64,000 nucleotides of DNA from NCBI GenBank assembly GCA_965178125.1, contig OZ237754.1:62001-126000 (forward strand). The letters are read 5' to 3'. Source of the DNA: Bilabrum cf. latius. Taxonomy: Eukaryota; Bigyra: Bicosoecida; Bigyra; Bicosoecida. The position numbers and the translations under genes were made by a program. Positions 36,123-47,725 of this stretch are shown here, one piece after another; position 1 is the first letter of the stretch, and each line of letters opens with the position of its first letter. A model generated the notes under the pieces. The model ran no database searches, was not told the origin of the DNA, and was given only the letters and a program-made list of their open reading frames with translations.

Positions 36123-37298
36123 TCACGCGAGCTGCGACACGAGCGTGAAGACCCGGTTGGATCCGTCGTGCGAGCCGTCCGACGGCAGCACCCCGTTGCT
36201 GAAGCCGACCAGCTCGCCCTTGTTGTCCACAATGAACTGAGGTCGCTCCCTCCTACGGAAAGAGCCTTTCTTCCCGTCCGCGTACGTTACGGAGCACCAC
36301 GGCAGCGGGGCGGGGAAGGCCGTGTTCCAGTTGCGCCCGTCCTGGCTCCAGGTCACAAGGTAGTTGCAGCCGCAATGGAACACCGCGATGAACCGCCCCG
36401 TCACCGGGCCCTTGTACACGCCCGCGTCCTCGCACGAGGTGGGCACTCCCTCCATGGGCCCGGTCCCCACCCTCTCGTAGGGCCCTGCCCAGTGGTCTGC
36501 CCACGCCACCCCCGTGCGCATGGCGTTCGGGTCCGAGGACCCCCTCCCCTTGTACACGAGCAGCGCCGAGCCGTTGGGGAACACGTGGGCCGAAGGGTTC
36601 GTCACGAAGATGTCATCCCAGGCCCCGGCCGGCCCTGGCTCGAGGATGGGCGCGGGCCTGCGGGTCCAAGGACCAGAGGGCGAGGGCGAGGTTGCGAGAC
36701 CCACTCGCTGGGTCTTGGCGGCTGCGGGGAGCCCGCCCAATGCCCCTTCCAAGCTCTCGCTGCCCGAGCAGTTCTGCGGCTTGGCGCCTTGCAGCTGATT
36801 TCCCATGTAATAGAGCAGATAAGTCCCATCAGGAGCGCGCTGGATCGTGGGGTTGTGCTGTGTCAACGAGTCCCAGTACGATGCGTTTCGCGGCCCGAGG
36901 GCTATGCCTTGGGGAATGAACGGCTCCTGGAGAGACTTTGCGGTAGCATGCTGTACTCGCGAATTGGTGAGCCACGACGAGAGCGAGCAATGCTCGTCCA
37001 TGAGTGCCGAGTACATGTGGAACTCGCCGTCGTCTGACTGTACCACGCCCCCGCCCCAGTTGCTTGTCCCGTTGACGCAAAGACCTCCATTACCACAAGA
37101 TAGAGGCTGCAGATCAAGAGTTTGACAGGTCGTGCCGGAAAAAGGAGGCTCGCATTCGCACGAACCTTGCGAAGTGCAGTGCCCCAGGTAGCTGCAGTCC
37201 GCGTCAGAACCGCATTCGCCAGCAGTGGCAGTGTCCTGCATCGATTGCACGGATACCACGAAGGATAAGCAACAAACTGAGCAGACCAATGACCGCAT
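36123..37298 (-). CDS. Secreted EGF-like and five-bladed-propeller (GH43-type) protein, 391 aa
   Basis: A single exon from ATG 37298 to TGA 36123, with no UAG. A signal peptide (MRSLVCSVCCLSFVVSVQS) is followed by an EGF-like module with six Cys (CGSDADCSYLGHC, CECEPPFSGTTC). The rest resembles the five-bladed beta-propeller superfamily that includes GH43/GH32: NWGGGVVQSDDGEFHMY, HNPTIQRAPDGTYLLYYMGN, GPWTRRPAPIL, ALLVYKGRG and ERPQFIVDNKGELVGFSNG. Several NxS/T sites suit an exported glycoprotein. It may cleave or bind extracellular polysaccharide; catalytic acids cannot be assigned by eye. Confidence 0.75.
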   Translation of the reverse strand: MRSLVCSVCCLSFVVSVQSMQDTATAGECGSDADCSYLGHCTSQGSCECEPPFSGTTCQTLDLQPLSCGNGGLCVNGTSNWGGGVVQSDDGEFHMYSALMDEHCSLSSWLTNSRVQHATAKSLQEPFIPQGIALGPRNASYWDSLTQHNPTIQRAPDGTYLLYYMGNQLQGAKPQNCSGSESLEGALGGLPAAAKTQRVGLATSPSPSGPWTRRPAPILEPGPAGAWDDIFVTNPSAHVFPNGSALLVYKGRGSSDPNAMRTGVAWADHWAGPYERVGTGPMEGVPTSCEDAGVYKGPVTGRFIAVFHCGCNYLVTWSQDGRNWNTAFPAPLPWCSVTYADGKKGSFRRRERPQFIVDNKGELVGFSNGVLPSDGSHDGSNRVFTLVSQLA

Positions 37299-38120
37299 TT
37301 TGTGCGTGGGCAGCGTGGCCAAGGCGCAGCGACTCGCGCGGGGTTGCACATTCGTGCAATAACTACTGGCACTGTGCTTGCCTCCGTTGTGTCGTCACTC
37401 CGTTGCGGACGAAAGTCCACCGTCATGGTCATGCTGTCTTTGCGCAGCACCCATTGTTCGGTTATGCTTGACCTTAAATCAGATTTCAGATAGATTTCAC
37501 TCTTGGCCAAGCCGTCCAAACAAGTCACGGGATATTTGCTTCGTCGTAGCACTATTTTTGATCTTTTCACCACGCAAATTCGATGTTGAACTGTTGTCTT
37601 TCGATCAAAGTGGCCCTGCAACCCGCGAACTACGCGCCCCCGATGGCCGCGACCGCCAGTGGTGGGCCCACTGGGTGGAGCAGCAGTTGGGCCAGCGTGT
37701 CCTCCACAGCCACGCGCTGCCGATGCTACCCTCTTGCTGTCCATCGTCTGTATGGCACCTATGTCACACCTATGTCACACCCCATCCCACCACATCCCAC
37801 CACATCCCACCACTCACGACCCGATAGGCGCGCTGCCCCGCGGCTGCTCGGCCACCTCCACAGTCACCCCGTAATGATGGAGCAATTTTGGCATAAACTG
37901 GTATGGCCTTGTTGCCCAAACCGATGGCGTAGAAGAAGATTTGGCCGTGCGTGAAGCTACCTGCCGCACCCAGCGCTCGTGACACGAGCTGTTCCTGTTG
38001 CACTGCCCAGCCTTGGCCACGTTCCAGACTGCAGCGCACTGCCGCACCCGTCGAGGAACTCCGCAGTAAATCCCATCTCTGACACCGACTTGGTGCTAGA
38101 AATCACAGTGTTGAGTCACT
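37299..38120. other. 822 bp without a confident gene
   Basis: This stretch separates the divergently oriented EGF/propeller and GCIP-like genes. It holds tandem CACATCCCAC and CTATGTCACACC repeats near 37757-37815. On the minus strand two open patches (about 37814-38047 and 37563-37712) end at TGA and could be exons of a small gene with a GTGAGT donor near 37817, but the phases allow more than one joining and I recognise no family. I therefore do not call a gene. Confidence 0.5.
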
Positions 38121-40385
38121 ATGGCTTCTTTCTTTGTATATCCATAGCTGGATGCATGTTTAGTCGAGCTGGTTGAGCTCCGTGCTGCTGTGGAGGTGGA
38201 CGCCGATCCAGACAAGCCTGTCCAGGAGTTTGAGGCGCTCCGAAAGCTGATTCACCAAGCCGCTGAGGAAGTAGCAGCCGCAATAGGAAAATCTGCCGTT
38301 GCCATGTCGCAAGTGCGCAACGCCAGAGAAGCAGAGGTGCTGTGCAAGGGAATTACGACGCCCGCTGCAACCTTGGTGTCGGCTGGCCAGCTGCTAGTGC
38401 GCCACCACGGCCGAACGTTCACCCATGATGTCCGCAACGTGGTAGGTCGAATCATGGATGCGGCGATTGGGGCCTACTTGAAGGCGGCACCCCGCAACCC
38501 TGCGTTCCGAATCCGCACAGACGCGGCTAAGGCAGCGCCGGGCGCGCCCAGCTCAGGGTCAGGGGAGGGCGGTGACTGCAGCGACGTGGCCCACCGAGCG
38601 AGCCTGGCAGCCGGCGCGGCGGGGGATGGGACGGAAGCCGAGATGGCCCGGAGGCGCGTGCAGGCGGCGGGCGTGCTGCAGGAGCTGGTGGCCAAGGCGG
38701 GCGACCTGCCGAGGAGTGACGCGTCCGCTGCCATCCGGCGGCTCACAGGAGCCACGCGGTGCATGCGACAGGCCGCGCTGGAGATGTTCGAGAGGGCTCC
38801 CGACGGGCCCACCCCGCAGGAGCTGAGGGATGCCGTGGAGGCGCTGCAGGCCCCCAGCGCGGGGGGGGGACCCGCCTCGGGTGTGACCCCCAGCGAGGGG
38901 ACGCCCGGGCGCGCGGGCGACGCCGCCGCCCCGGGTGCAGGGGTGGGTGAGAAGGGCGGCAGCAGCAGTGGCGGTGGCGGTGGCGGTGGCGGTGGCCCGT
39001 GGGACCGGCCCGCGGAGGAGCTTGACTGCGCCGAATTCGACGATTGGAGCGACGAGGAGGAGGACGCAGAGTGGAGGCAGGACCCGATTTGCAGGCAGCG
39101 CTGGTGGTGCGCCCTCAAGAGCTTCAAGGCCACGAGGAACCTCTTTCAGTACGGCGTGGAGCTGCTGAACCTGATCGGGCTCAGGGTGCGGAAGAATCGC
39201 AAGGCCCGGTCAGCCAAGGCCAAGACGGAGCAGGAGGAGATGCAGACCCCCGAGGGCAGGGCCAGGGCTGCCTATCTCTCCAAGAGGAAGGGCGGGGCCA
39301 AGGCCAAGGGGGCAGCTGGTGGGGCTGCCAGCGGGGCGGGGGGGCGCAAGAAGCGCAAGAGAGGCAGCGGCAAGAAGAAGGCGGGTGGGTCGGGAGGCGA
39401 GGCGGCAGCAGCAGCAGCAGCACCGACTGCAGGCGCGGCGGCCGAGTCTTAGGTAAAGGCGACGGATGGCGCAGACGATGACGAGTCGGCATCGGCCAAG
39501 GCAGCCCCCACGCTGGCAGCCGCAGCCGCCTCGGTCGCAGCCGAGATCTCCCAGGCGGGGCCCATGGGCAGCAGGCGGCCGGCAACGGCTGTGCCAAGGG
39601 AGGACACAGCCGCTTTCCTCGCGCGTGCGGAGGAGGCCGCCAAGCAGCCTAGTGTGCGGGGGCAGCTGCGCCCCGACTGGCACGAGGCCTCCTGGCACCA
39701 CCTGGTGCGGTGGTTTGACGGTGTGGCCGATGCCGCGGCCATCGTGGAGCGGGGCGTGGCGGTCCTGGCCGACGCGGCAGACGATCCGTCCGAGCCGGAC
39801 GCGCTGCGGGAGGGGGAGAAGGCGTACCGGGAGGCGGTCGCGGCGCTGTCCCTGGCTCTGGTCGGCTCCGTGGCGGGGCCTGCAGCAGCTCAAGAGGGAG
39901 AAGGGAGTACAGGCGGCGAGGACTCGGCGGCGGCCCGGGAGGCGGCCGCGTGCAAGCTGGACGGTCTGCCTCTGCCACTGCCCGATATCCACTGGAAGCA
40001 CGTGCAGGCGGCGGGGCTGGACCCCATCACACTTCACCTGATCCGTGAGACGGCCCGCAAGTCTCTCGAGTCTCTGGACGCGCTGGGCGAGACTTTGTCT
40101 GTGGAGGGCCTGCGCCGCGTGGTGGGGCTGGACGAGTCCCGGGTGGCGGTGGGGTTCATGATGGGCGGCGGGGCCGTGGTCGCAGAGGGGGACGCGCCCC
40201 CGGAGGTGCCCATCCTGGCCGAGTCGGGGGCGCCCCCGAGGAAGGGCAGCGTGGTGGAGGTGGAAGGAGGGACCGGGGCAGTGGTAGAGGGCAAGGAGGG
40301 CTAGGGCTAGGGCTCGGCTGCAGCAGGCGGTGCTGCGAGAGATGGTGGAGCTTAGGAAGAGGGCATGGGGGAAGAGGGTAGCTGA
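38121..40385 (+). CDS. GCIP/CCNDBP1-like protein with long disordered insert, 754 aa
   Basis: One frame from ATG 38121 to TGA 40383 contains five UAG-Gln codons, including MASFFVYPQ near the start and 39450. The N-terminal ~130 residues are helical and resemble the GCIP (cyclin-D1-binding protein 1) family: LIHQAAEEVAAAIGKSAVAM, AATLVSAGQLLVRHHG and VRNVVGRIMDAAIGAYLKA. A conserved-looking acidic/aromatic block follows (FDDWSDEEED, CRQRWWCALKSFKATRNLF), then KRKKRGSGKKK-type nuclear signals and a second helical domain (residues ~480-700). At 754 residues it is about twice the human protein, with Gly/Ala/Ser inserts. CCAATAG|CTG at 38147 could be a splice acceptor instead of Gln, which would move the start. 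Confidence 0.6.
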
Positions 40386-40507
40386 CGATTGACTTTTGTT
40401 TCATGCCACACAAAGAGATAGGTCATTCAGTGGTCGCACGGATCATAATCGTGCTTCAACGCAATCTGAACGCAATCCATCCAACGCAATCCACCCAAGA
40501 CCCAGTA

Positions 40508-42146
40508 TCACGTGGCCTTGAGGCCCCCTTTCCTGGCCCGCAGGAGCCCCGCCTCCTCGCCGTGCCCCTCACCCGCACCTGCTGACGCACCTTCGGACCC
40601 TGGCACCGACGCGCCCCCGCGGGCTTGGCCTGCATCCTTCGCCCTTGCATCCCCATTGCCCTCCTCGTCTTCGTCCCAGAACCCCCCTCCCATGGCCCTA
40701 GTCCGCCTGACATCCGCAGCCGTGGGCCAAAAGTACCCCGGCGTGCCCTTGGGAATGCTCGTAGATCTTGCCCCGCCAATGGGACCCACACTGTCGTGCG
40801 ATGCACCCTCCGTGCGTGCGACCACCCACCGGGTCATCACGGCGCAGTACCTGCGCCTCGTGTCCAGCGGCTCCACGCTCGCGACGTGCTTGGCCCCCTC
40901 TAGCACCACGTGCGTCTTGTCCTAGGAGGAGGCCTCGTCGAAGAGCTTGGCGCTCATGGCTGGGTCCGTGACCTTGTCGTCCTCTCCGTGGAATACGATG
41001 AACGGCGTCTTGATGGTAGAGAGGTGCTCTTGCAGCCACACGGTCGAATTGAACAGCTCGAACGCGGTCTTGAGCCTGTTGTTGCCCTTGTACCGGATGG
41101 GGTCGGACCGCACCAGAGGCATGGTCGTGGCGTCCGCGAAGCACCTCTCCAGGTGATCGGGGGCGGGTACGATGGGCGCAGCGGGGAAGAGAGCCATGGC
41201 GACCTTCAGGAGGCACTGCGTGCACTCGGATGGGATCATGTCAGCGGCGATGCCCACCATGGGGGCAAACACGATGAGTCCGGCGGGGGGTGGGGAGAGC
41301 TTCAGGCTGCTCAATAGTAGCACGCAGCCCCCCAGCGACTCTCCGTTGAAGAAAAGCGGCACATCGTCTGTGCTGCCTGCGCCCCGCCCGCCCCCCGCTG
41401 CCTCGCTATCTTCGCCGCTGGGCACCTCTGCCGGGGGTGCCTGCCTGCCTCGTGACCTGCTTCTGCTCCTGCTCCTGCTCCTGCCGCTGCTGCTTGTGCT
41501 TGTGCGGTCTTTCGCCCTCGATATCGTGCCCTTCGCCTCTGCCCGTGCTCTCTCCCGGAGCCTCGGCCGAAACACGTCGTTGACGAACTGCAGCACAGAG
41601 TCCACCACGCCCTCCATTGAGCTGACCAGGCCCTTAGTGCCGCCCGACTTCCCATGGCCCTCATAGTCAATCGCCCCACAGGCATAGCCCAGCTTGTTCC
41701 AAATTGCGGCTTGTCTGGCATACGGCCGATCGTGTCCATAATGCAGATATCCCTGAGAGTTATGGAGTGCGGGTAGTGCGGGGGTTGCAGGGCCAGTGGT
41801 CAAGACAGAGTCGGGAAGCAGACAAGAGCGAACATACATGTTGTGCATGGTTCCTCACATGGAAAAACATGATGGCACCCTTCAGCTTGACGTCTTTTGG
41901 TGGCATCCAGATAAATGTGGCGATGTCGATCCCTGCTGGAGTTCGTATAGACCTCTCATCTGGAACAGGATCGGGGCCCTATCCGTGCTCTTCCCCCCCA
42001 AAAAGCGTGCATGTTCTGCTCTGGTGATGCTTGAAGACCTCTTGCGGCGTCATTGTGGCGAGAGTTTCTGCATCAAGCAGCGCTGGCCGTGGCAGGTAGT
42101 CAGACAGGTGTGTCTCGTTCTCTTCGCTCCTTGCTGATGACGACAT
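40508..42146 (-). CDS. Monoacylglycerol lipase-like alpha/beta hydrolase, 510 aa
   Basis: Exon 1 (42146-41859) and exon 2 (41752-40508) are joined across a 106 bp intron exactly at the oxyanion motif (AIMFFH then GYLHYGHDR). The stop is TGA. Other motifs are AIDYEGHGKSGG, the nucleophile elbow FNGESLGGCVLL (Ser near residue 231), the Asp loop FHGEDDKVTDPAMS and the catalytic His in VLEGAKHVA. The family (serine aminopeptidase S33/MGLL) hydrolyses monoacylglycerols. UAG-Gln codons at 41979 and 40922 are essential, the second lying between the Asp and His motifs. An SR dipeptide run (RSRSRSRSRSRG) and Ser/Gly insert interrupt the cap region. The C-terminal ~60 residues are low-complexity. Confidence 0.85.
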
Positions 42147-42579
42147 CCTGGGAAAATAATTCAGTGTAAAACATAAGGCATTTGTACCATGTGCAATGAC
42201 GAAAGGGTGTGTGTTGGACCGACAAGCATGCAGCAGGACCCTTATAGATCTAGTCCAAGAGTGTTCCGCCCGTGGGTTCGCCACAAGGACAAACTTCACG
42301 AGCGAGGGCAGCTCGTCTTAAGGATGAGCCGTTTAATGCTCTATTCTTCCTCACAGCGTGTACTTTAAGAAGTGTAGAGAACCGCGAGCGATTCAATGAA
42401 CGAAACCGGAACCATGGCAGGCACCACGGCCCGGGGTCGCCACTGGCAACGTCGACTCGCCCGTGCCCAAGCGGTGGGGTGCATTGATGCATTGGATCAG
42501 AATGCAGATGATTCACAACTTGCGATACAACACTATGAGCAGCCAGCTACTAATCGACTTGCACCAGAGTGCGGTTGCT
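42147..42579. other. 433 bp intergenic region
   Basis: It lies upstream of the lipase start and downstream of the repeat-protein stop, both on the minus strand. A plus-strand frame from ATG 42396 stays open into the neighbouring gene if UAG is Gln, but it overlaps that gene's coding frame and has no recognisable features. I see nothing else. Confidence 0.5.
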
Positions 42580-44445
42580 TCATTCCCGAGGTGATGACCC
42601 CCGTCTGCCAGTGCTAGCCGCAGCAGCAGCAGCCGCCGACTACTACTTCCAATTGGCCGACAGGAGGCGGTACCTCGCCTCTGTGCTCGCTCCTGCTGCC
42701 ACCCGCGGGCTCAGGAACCCGCTGCCCTACCCCCTTGCCGGCAGCTTCTGGAGGGGAGTCCCGGTCATCAGGGCAGCGTACCTCTTGCCTTTCCCGATGC
42801 CGTGGCTCGTGGCATGGCTCGTGGCATGGCCAGGCGTCCTCACATTGAAATGCAAGCCTGACATTCCATTCAATGAAGCGCCTTGACCCGCAGTTGCTCC
42901 TCTTCCCGACACACCAGAGAGTGTCTCCCCGCCCCCCATCCTGCCACCGCTCCCGCCACCGCTCCTGCCACCGCTCCTGCCCGAGGTGCTGCCCCGACCC
43001 CCGCTAGCGGCGAGTGCACCCGGCCCACCAACCAGCTACCGGGTCCGTCCCAGCGCTGGCGATGGAGACGGGCCAGCGCGATACCCACTCGTCACACCAT
43101 TGTTATCTCCTGCATCACGCAGCTGCACCGCGCCAGATGCCTGCAGGCGAGGGGGGCCTGATCCGTGCTAGCCTTGAGCACCTGCTCCGTGCTCGGTTTG
43201 AGCACCTGCTCCGTGCTCGGTTTGAGCACCTGCTCCGTGCTCGGTTTGAGCACCTGCTCCGTGCTAGCCTTGAGCACCTGCTCCGTGCTCGGTTTGAGCA
43301 CGTGCTCCGTGCTCGGTTTGAGCACCTGCTCCGTGCTCGGTTTGAGCACCTGCTCCGTGCTCGGTTTTGATCTGACTCGGTGACTCCGTACCGGCTCTAG
43401 CGCCCGCAAAGCTTAGCTCAACTGGCCTTGCAAGCCCACTGTCGTGCGATGCATCCAGAGAGGGCGGTGGAGGTGAGCGGGCCAGCCGCTCGAGCGCACT
43501 CATATTCCTGGGAGGGGAGCGGACCCAGTACACGGGCTCGGCCCAATGAGGTTGAACGGTGCCCACCTCCCCGCTGCCTGTGGCTGCACCTGCACCTGCA
43601 TCTCCTGGTCGACAGGCAGGAGATGGGAAGCGCCCCAGTGACCCCGGCATGGCGACCTAGGGCAGGGCCAGTCTCATAGCCGTGCTCTCACCGGGCCCCT
43701 CGCGGCACTTTCCATCGCTACTCCCACCAATGGCAGACTTTCTATTGCGGTCACGATTGTCTTGCACTGGGCTGTGCACCCTCACGGGGCGTGGGGCGAC
43801 CCCCCTCTGGCTCGCTGGCAGGTGTGCAGCATCCGATCGCCGAGGCTTGCTCGATTGAGAAGTGGTATCTGCGTGATGCCCAGCTGTAGCAGTGGGCGCA
43901 GAACTGATTCCTGCCGAGGAGCGTTGCAGCAGCACCATCACATCGCTCGAGGCAGGTAGCGGTTTCACAGGGAGCGTGCGTCGCCATGAAGGCGCCCGAG
44001 GGGCGCCTTGCGTCGGAGTCTTGAGTTTCGGACTGAATTCTCGGGAACCTGCCGTCGACTCCTATTCCCACTGTGGATAATCACCGTTGCATTCTTCCAG
44101 GGCGACACGCTCGAGAGCCAGAAGGCGAGCATCGGAGCGATCGAGCCTATCCAAAGCAGCATGCGATCCTGATCCCGTTGATGAAGTGGTTAAGTGAAGA
44201 GAATGCACTGAATTTGCTAGCTACGAACCTGTAGATGGGTCTGATAGACGCCTGACGCGCGGAATTGGTTTGGAACTAGAATACGGACCTTTACCGGTCG
44301 CCCTCGAACGCCTGCCGCCGCGGTCCCGTTTCACTGAGGGTCCAAGTCCGCTTCGTCGGTTTCGTAGCGGAGCTGTGGAGCGCTGCTTGCCGTATTCTGC
44401 TCTCCTTCTTGTCAAGCCTGGGGCAACATACTCTCGATGCTCCAT
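42580..44445 (-). CDS. Disordered repeat protein, 621 aa, unrecognised
   Basis: One frame from ATG 44445 to TGA 42580 stays free of UAA and UGA for 1.87 kb but contains nine UAG-Gln codons, including 44221, 43657, 43264 and 42727. The N-terminal part is Arg/Ser-rich with a helical stretch (HAALDRLDRSDARLLALERV). The centre holds eight octapeptide repeats of the TEHGAGAQ type, followed by Gly/Ser/Arg runs. The end is basic (KGKRYAALMTGTPLQKL, ANWKQQSAAAAAAA). I recognise no domain. Codon bias is less GC-skewed near the 5' end, so a missed intron or later start is possible. A chance long frame cannot be fully excluded because UAG is not a stop here. Confidence 0.45.
43163..43365. repeat. 24 bp tandem repeat, about eight copies
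   Basis: Units built on TTTGAGCACCTGCTCCGTGC repeat with period 24. On the minus strand they encode TEHGAGAQ octapeptides. Two units carry a GCTAGCC variant that makes an in-frame UAG on the coding strand, so the reassigned codon has been duplicated along with the repeat. All six frames are largely open. Confidence 0.9.
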
Positions 44446-44652
44446 CCCGAGAATAATATACCTCCAATTCGCAAACGATGGGGAGGATACCTGCACAACG
44501 CTTGTAGGAAAGAATGATCCTACCGAAAATAATGTAGAAATAGCTAATTTATTGTGGATCGGTGCAGTCTGCTGGGAAGCGGAACCGCGATCGCAGACAT
44601 GATGCGCGGCGCCTTCCAGCTCGATAATTGGTCGCACAACACGATTGGGTCA

Positions 44653-47292
44653 ATGTAGAGCTGGTACGCATGCTCTGCTATTGTGCTCGCTAGTTGCAGT
44701 GCCGCGCTATCTACCTATCATGGCGGCGCTAACCCTGACGCAGTCGTGGAGCGGGGCAGCATACGTGTCACGGTCCTTACGTCTCGAATCTTTCGCATTG
44801 AACGACTATAGAGCGAGAGCAATAGCTTTGTGGACCTCCCCAGCCTCGCAGTCACAAACAGATTTTTACAGGTTCCTTTGTTTGAAGTCAAGAATTTGTC
44901 ATCGGACTCGTTCTTCCTCCAAACTGCCAATGTTAATCTGACAGTGCGTGGCTGTGGCGGGTTTGGTCAATTTTCTGCGGGGTCCCTGCACGCTGATATA
45001 TAGTATTCCGGTGCTAATGGATCCGTGTACCGTTCGAGGTGGTCTGTGCGGGAGAGCTCGCGTGCCGGCAACTTAGGAGGCACGATTTCGTCATGGAACG
45101 AGGTCGCATCGTCAGACCTGTAGCTGCAGCCTGGGTTGCTTTCAATAGACGGCTGGGCTACAGTGAACGACAGCATGTCACCTTTGTTCAGCACAGCATA
45201 TGGCCCTCTCGGGGGTGGAGGCCCTAGGGCCGGCGGGACCCAGCCATGGGTCGACGTGTCCCGCACCAAGCAAGCAATTGCCCAAGAAGATATTTACCTG
45301 CTCGCTCACGGAAGGGATTACCCTGCTGCCCTGCAGGAGTGGGCTTCAGTCGCGGGAGAGCCCCCAATTCCACCGCTAAGCGCCTACGGCAATTGGTACT
45401 CGCACTACCAGAGCTACAGCGAATCGCAGGTGCTGCACGAGGTGCTGCAGCAGTACGGGGAGCGCGGCCTGCCGCTGGACCACCTTAACCTAGACGTGAA
45501 CTGGCACAACAACACAAACGGGCCCGAGTGCAAAGGGTACAACGGGTATGCATGGAATGAGACCCTGTTCCCTGACCCGTCTGCATTCGTCGAGCAGCTT
45601 CACGCAGGCAACGGCACCGGCGTGGATCCCCTCCAGCTGGGCCTGAATACGCACGCATTCGAAGGCATTGACACTTGTAACTCGCCACCTAGGTGCTACT
45701 AGGCTGTCTCAGTTGCATCCGGGGATGCAGAAAAGCGCCACAGCTCTGGTTCAGCTGGTAGATCTAGTGGCACCCCCCCGCTCATCCCCATCAACCTGAC
45801 CAGCCTGACCTTCCAGCAGGCCATGTTCCCCAGCTGTCTAGACCCAGTGGGAAACGATCTCTGGTGGGTGGACGGCACACTATCGAAGTGGCGAAACACG
45901 GGCGATGCTGGCCCCTGGAACCTATTCTGGAACGTGTACCTGCACGACTCGTGGCGCCGTGAGATGCACGCCCGCCGGCCGCTCACGATGGCCAGGTACT
46001 CTGGCCTGGGGCAGCACAGGTATGCAATCGGTTTCAGCGGGGATGCGCCTGCCAGCTGGACCACTCTACAGGCTGAGGTTAACATGACTGCGAAGGCAAG
46101 TAACGTGCTGTTTGGCCACTGGTCCCACGATATCGGTGGGTTCAACTCAGAGGGCCAGAAGACTGCCAACCCAACCCCGGAGGCCTTCGCCAGGTGGATC
46201 CAGGCCGCTGTTGTGTTCCCCATCGCCCGCATACACGGAACCAGAGGCTCGGAGCGGCGGCCGTGGATGTACCCCAGCACCTTCCCTGTGATGCAGCAGC
46301 ACATGAGGATGCGGGCCTCGCTGGCACCTTACCTCTACTCGCAGGACCTCATGGGCTCCTATGCCGGGATGAGCCTCCTGCGGCCCATGTACTACGAGTG
46401 GCCCTGGGAGCACTCCGCGTATGGAGAGGACACCGATCTCCAGTTCATGGTGGGGAACAGCCTGATGGCCAGGCCGGTCACCCAGCCCTCCACCGACGAG
46501 AGCGGGGCGGTGAACGTCTCCGTGTGGATGCCACCGTGCAGCGAGACCCAGCCCCCGTTCTACCGCTGGAACGACTCGACTCTGCTCCCATGCGGGGTGT
46601 AGATCAGGGAACACGTGGACCTCTGGGAGCTGCCCCTGTACGCGCGAGCAGGGAGCGCCCTGCCGACCCTGCCCCTCGGCACCACCACCGTGACGGACAT
46701 GAACCGGGCGTCTCGGCCCATCGTGTGGGTCGTGTTCCCTGCGACCAAAGCGCATCGGTCAAGCAGAGGCAGCGGTGCTAGCTCTAGCTCGGGTGAAGTC
46801 GAAGGACCAGGCGGGGTGGAGGTGTCGGACGACGGCAACTCGACGGTGTACGAGTCGGGCGGGGCATGCGTGCGGCGGGCCACTGTGTCGCTGCTGGACG
46901 GTGCAACGGACGGGGCGAGTGTCGGGATCGGTAGCAGCAGCTTGCCGGTGCATAGGGTGTGTCTGGGTGCATTCCATTGCGGCGACGGCAAGGCCCCGGT
47001 CGTCTCGGCCCGCAGGTACTCGTTCGAGTTGAGGGGAGTGGCAGTGGCAGCGGGGGGTGCCGCGAGGGTGTCCTGGGCCGGAGTGGAGCTGCCCAAGGTG
47101 CCCCCGCCGGTAAAGGAGCGGGTGGGAGGCGATTGGGGCGGGGCGCTGTCTCGCACACAGGAACAGGATCCGGTGGGCTGGTGGGTGGCAGGCGCTGCCT
47201 ACGCGACGGTGATGCGGCCTGCAGGCACGCTGGTTGCGAGTGTGCCCACGGTGAATGCGACGGAGGCAGCATGCCTCGAGGTATCGCTATGA
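44653..47292 (+). CDS. Secreted GH31 alpha-glucosidase-like glycoside hydrolase, 879 aa
   Basis: GH31 enzymes cleave alpha-glucosidic bonds by a retaining mechanism. One frame runs from ATG 44653 to TGA 47290. The second codon is UAG, giving MQSWYACSAIVLASCSAALS, a signal peptide. The N-terminal galactose-mutarotase-like domain ends with RVTVLTSRIFRIERL. In the TIM barrel I see LSAYGNWYSHYQSYSE, HLNLDVNWH (residue ~276), DLWWVDGTLSKW (Asp nucleophile candidate in WWVDG, ~406) and FGHWSHDIGGF (acid/base Asp, ~493), then RPMYYEWP in the C-terminal beta domain. Six UAG-Gln codons occur, including 45700 and 46600 within the catalytic region. Ser/Gly inserts lie in the C-terminal domain. Substrate specificity is not predictable here. 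Confidence 0.88.
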
Positions 47293-47725
47293 TGTGGCCG
47301 CATGAGGCTGAATATGGTTACTGGTAGCAATGGTGCTGGTGCAGGACCATGGCCTGGTTGCGTGCACTTCAAGTTCCCAGCGAATCCTGCTTCTAAACTC
47401 CCAACAACGTGCAAACCAGGGCTCTGTCCGGCTCAATTGCGTTCGGCCTGGCAAATCTCCTGTTGTGCTATTTCTGTTGATGCCCACGAGCCGAAACAGG
47501 CGTGCTTCACAGTCATCAGAAGCACGAGCCAAGAGAAGCACAAAGCGCGTAAGAACAATCGTGATGCTTTGCAGCTAATGTATCGCGCACTCTGGGGCAA
47601 TGCATCGCTCTATCAATAAATGTGTACATTTGTATTTGCAGGCTCGTTCTAGAGGGCGCTAGCCTAAAACCAATCGTCCAACTGGCCGGTTGACACGCCG
47701 TAGACCCGACTCTTCGGAGACAAGA
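47293..47725. other. 433 bp intergenic region
   Basis: Between the GH31 stop and the ZIP start, both on plus. A 105-codon frame at 47302-47619 ends in TAA but has no recognisable sequence or bias. It includes AT-rich 3'-flank-like sequence (AATAAATGTGTACATTTGTATTTGC near 47617). I call no gene. Confidence 0.5.

Noticed and set aside
37563-38047. A two-exon minus-strand gene in the 37.3-38.1 kb gap
   Set aside because: Several splice joinings are possible, the predicted peptides match nothing I know, and the region contains simple repeats.
42396-42886. Plus-strand ORFs in the repeat-protein region
   Set aside because: They overlap the minus-strand frame that reaches a TGA and are built from repeats and low-complexity sequence open in most frames.
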